A DNA stretch of 23,750 bases, taken from assembly GCF_002422095.1 (NCBI RefSeq), contig NZ_DITB01000069.1, positions 1 through 23,750 of the forward strand, given 5' to 3'. Positions 22,235 to 23,750 of this stretch are shown piece after piece (the first letter of the stretch is position 1; the number at the start of each line of letters is the position of its first letter). The DNA is from Flavobacterium sp. UBA6195. Its GTDB lineage: Bacteria > Bacteroidota > Bacteroidia > Flavobacteriales > Flavobacteriaceae. The translations under genes and the position numbers were made by a program. Below the pieces are notes generated by a model that saw nothing but the letters and a program-made list of their open reading frames with translations, did not search any database and was not told the DNA's origin.

Positions 22235-23470
22235 GTTTTTCTTTGAAGCATCCGATTTTCTTGATTTTGAATTCGGATTCATCTTATTTTTATTTCTTAA
22301 ATCCGGTTTTGCATCTGGATTTTTAACTTCATCTTTCCATTCATATGGATGATCGGTAATCACTTTGACTTTCATTCGAATTAATTTCTCAATGTCTTGC
22401 CAATAGGGTTTTTCGTCTTTTCCACAGAATGAAATCGCCAATCCTGAATTTCCAGCACGACCTGTACGACCAATTCGATGCACATAGGTTTCTGAAATAT
22501 TTGGAATATCAAAGTTAATTACGAATGGAAGTTGTTCGATATCAATTCCTCTTGCCGCAATATCGGTAGCGACTAAAATATCGATTTCTTTATTTTTAAA
22601 CTGCTCTAAAACTCTTTGACGTGCATTTTGAGATTTGTCTCCGTGAATAGCTTCAGCTTTAATACTTGCTTTTTTCAACACTTTTACAATATTGTCAGCA
22701 CCGTGTTTCGTTCTGGTAAACACTAAAGCATTACTCAAGCTTTCCTGAATAATTAACTGTTTTAAAAGTAAACGTTTTTCGTCTTTGTTAACAAAATATA
22801 CTTTTTGCGTTACATTTTCAGCCGTACTCGAAATGGGTGTAACCGAAATGTATTTTGGTCGTGTTAAAAAAGTATCCGCTAATTCTCTAATGGCTAAAGG
22901 CATCGTTGCAGAAAACAATAACGTTTGGCGGTTTTCAGGAGTTAATTTGATGATTTTCTTTACATCATTAATAAATCCCATGTCTAGCATTTGATCGGCT
23001 TCGTCTAAAACCAAATGATGCATGTGATTCAAATCGATAAAACCTTGTTTGTGTAAATCTAAAAGTCTCCCTGGAGTTGCGATTAATACATCAACACCCA
23101 TTTTTAACTCATTTACCTGAGGCACTTGATTTACACCACCAAAAATTACTAATGACTTAACATTGGTATATTTTCCGTATGTTTTAAAACTTTCGTCAAT
23201 TTGTATAGCTAATTCTCTAGTAGGAGTTACTACTAAAGTTCTAATATGTTTTGCTTTTTTTGCCGAACCTACAATTCGGTGAATTAAATTTAGGATTGGA
23301 ATGGCGAAAGCACCTGTTTTTCCTGTTCCAGTTTGAGCACAAGCCACTAAATCTTGTCCTGCTAATATTTCAGGAATGGCTTGTTCTTGAATAGGAGTGG
23401 GGTTAGTATAGCCTTCTTCTTCTAAAGCTTGTTGTATATTGTTAAATAATTTTAATTCGTTAAATGTCAT
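22217..23470 (-). CDS. rhlE: DEAD-box RNA helicase, RhlE-type
   Basis: This is an ATP-dependent RNA helicase expected to act in ribosome assembly or RNA turnover. Motifs in order are the Q motif (GYTNPTPIQEQAIP, near 19-32), Walker A AQTGTGKTGAF, PTRELAIQ, TPGRLLDL, D156-E157-A158-D159, SAT, FTRTKHGADNIV, ARGIDIEQLP and HRIGRTGRAG. The 417 residues end in a short basic, Asn/Lys/Ser-rich tail typical of the RhlE subgroup and likely to bind RNA. It is a single gene converging on the sensor kinase. A TATCTTTG box (23518-23511) lies 40 bp upstream of its ATG. Confidence 0.92.
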   Translation of the reverse strand: MTFNELKLFNNIQQALEEEGYTNPTPIQEQAIPEILAGQDLVACAQTGTGKTGAFAIPILNLIHRIVGSAKKAKHIRTLVVTPTRELAIQIDESFKTYGKYTNVKSLVIFGGVNQVPQVNELKMGVDVLIATPGRLLDLHKQGFIDLNHMHHLVLDEADQMLDMGFINDVKKIIKLTPENRQTLLFSATMPLAIRELADTFLTRPKYISVTPISSTAENVTQKVYFVNKDEKRLLLKQLIIQESLSNALVFTRTKHGADNIVKVLKKASIKAEAIHGDKSQNARQRVLEQFKNKEIDILVATDIAARGIDIEQLPFVINFDIPNISETYVHRIGRTGRAGNSGLAISFCGKDEKPYWQDIEKLIRMKVKVITDHPYEWKDEVKNPDAKPDLRNKNKMNPNSKSRKSDASKKNKKRWY

Positions 23471-23510
23471 AAATAATTAATTTTCCTATCAAATAAGTTC
23501 GATAAGAGTA

Positions 23511-23535
23511 CAAAGATAGTGTTATTTTAAGCAAA
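23511..23535 (-). promoter_or_regulatory. Candidate promoter of rhlE
   Basis: On the minus strand TATCTTTG (23518-23511) matches TAnnTTTG exactly. The nearest TTTG (23535-23532) is only 13 nt upstream, shorter than the usual 17-23, so only the -7 box is convincing. Confidence 0.4.
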
Positions 23536-23541
23536 TTGGTT

Positions 23542-23750
23542 TTATCCCATTTTTGCTTTCATGAAATCGGTGATTAATGAAGCTATTAATTTACCGGTTA
23601 AATGATTATTTTTAGAATCATCGAGCGCAGGAGCCCCTTCACAAATATGAAAATAGGATGCATTTTCATGTTTTCCAAAAAAGTAAGTAAAATGTCTTGC
23701 TTTATCAACACTAAAACCGCTTAAAGTCATGGCACTTGAAGGAATGTTTG
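23542..23750 (-). CDS. C-terminal fragment, probable arginase/formimidoylglutamase-family ureohydrolase
   Basis: The reading frame ends at 23542 and is open through the window edge, so the ATG at 23730 is almost certainly internal. Upstream codons read NIPSSA without a stop. About 69 residues are visible, including SGFSVDKARHFTYFFGKH, YFHICEGAPALDD and LTGKLIASLITDF. The combination 'SGF...KAR', 'HICEGAP' and a final 'GKLIASLITDF' helix resembles the C-terminus of arginase-superfamily enzymes (formimidoylglutamase-like) that I associate with Bacteroidetes. The metal-binding Asp and His motifs lie outside the window, so the assignment is tentative. It ends 71 bp upstream of the rhlE start, on the same strand. 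Confidence 0.55.
   Translation of the reverse strand, partial: NIPSSAMTLSGFSVDKARHFTYFFGKHENASYFHICEGAPALDDSKNNHLTGKLIASLITDFMKAKMG

Overview
The window looks like chromosomal DNA of a Flavobacteriaceae bacterium, most likely Flavobacterium or a close relative. The evidence is low GC content, A/T-rich leaders without strong Shine-Dalgarno sites, several matches to the Bacteroidetes promoter consensus (TTTG, about 19 nt, TAnnTTTG), and a gene set typical of the family: a holA/HSDR_N pair, a CAL67264-type 60-residue membrane protein, EttA, and a TPR-type hybrid histidine kinase. I saw no rRNA, tRNA, CRISPR array, IS transposase or prophage gene. No gene-free stretch exceeds 300 bp.

Layout. 109-4292 (minus): adaptor plus inner-membrane transporter of an RND efflux pump, with no outer-membrane partner in the window. 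4491-7025 (minus): recG carrying an extra nuclease domain. 7167-9236 (plus): secreted M1 metallopeptidase. 9270-9794 (minus): conserved membrane-anchored protein of unknown function. 9955-12951 (plus): UvrD/PcrA helicase followed by a YciO/Sua5-family protein. 13003-15748 (minus): HSDR_N nuclease-fold protein, an unknown 129-residue protein, a family-2 glycosyltransferase and an OmpA-type lipoprotein. 15811-18825 (plus): holA, the 60-residue membrane protein and ettA. 18976-19911: a three-module fibronectin-III-like lipoprotein between two copies of one terminator. 20011-22206: hybrid sensor kinase. 22217-23470 (minus): RhlE-type DEAD-box helicase. 23542-23750: C-terminal end of a probable arginase/ureohydrolase-family enzyme cut by the window edge.

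Most genes are housekeeping: DNA repair and replication (RecG, PcrA, HolA), translation and RNA (EttA, RhlE), and envelope functions (RND pump, OmpA lipoprotein, glycosyltransferase, lipoprotein).

The most unusual item is inside recG. A module of about 435 bp encoding a DUF559/Vsr-like PD-(D/E)XK endonuclease domain is inserted in frame between helicase motifs II and III. It is bounded by two GC-rich hairpin repeats in inverted orientation, and the two stems differ by compensated changes. A solo copy of the same repeat lies in frame in the linker of the neighbouring pcrA. Together these suggest a small mobile element that inserts in frame into conserved genes and carries its own homing-type nuclease. 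Secondary observations are three intergenic arrays of degenerate 7-bp units just upstream of start codons, a 41-bp terminator duplication bracketing the lipoprotein gene, a T13 tract in a candidate promoter spacer, and an 18-bp perfect palindrome upstream of recG.
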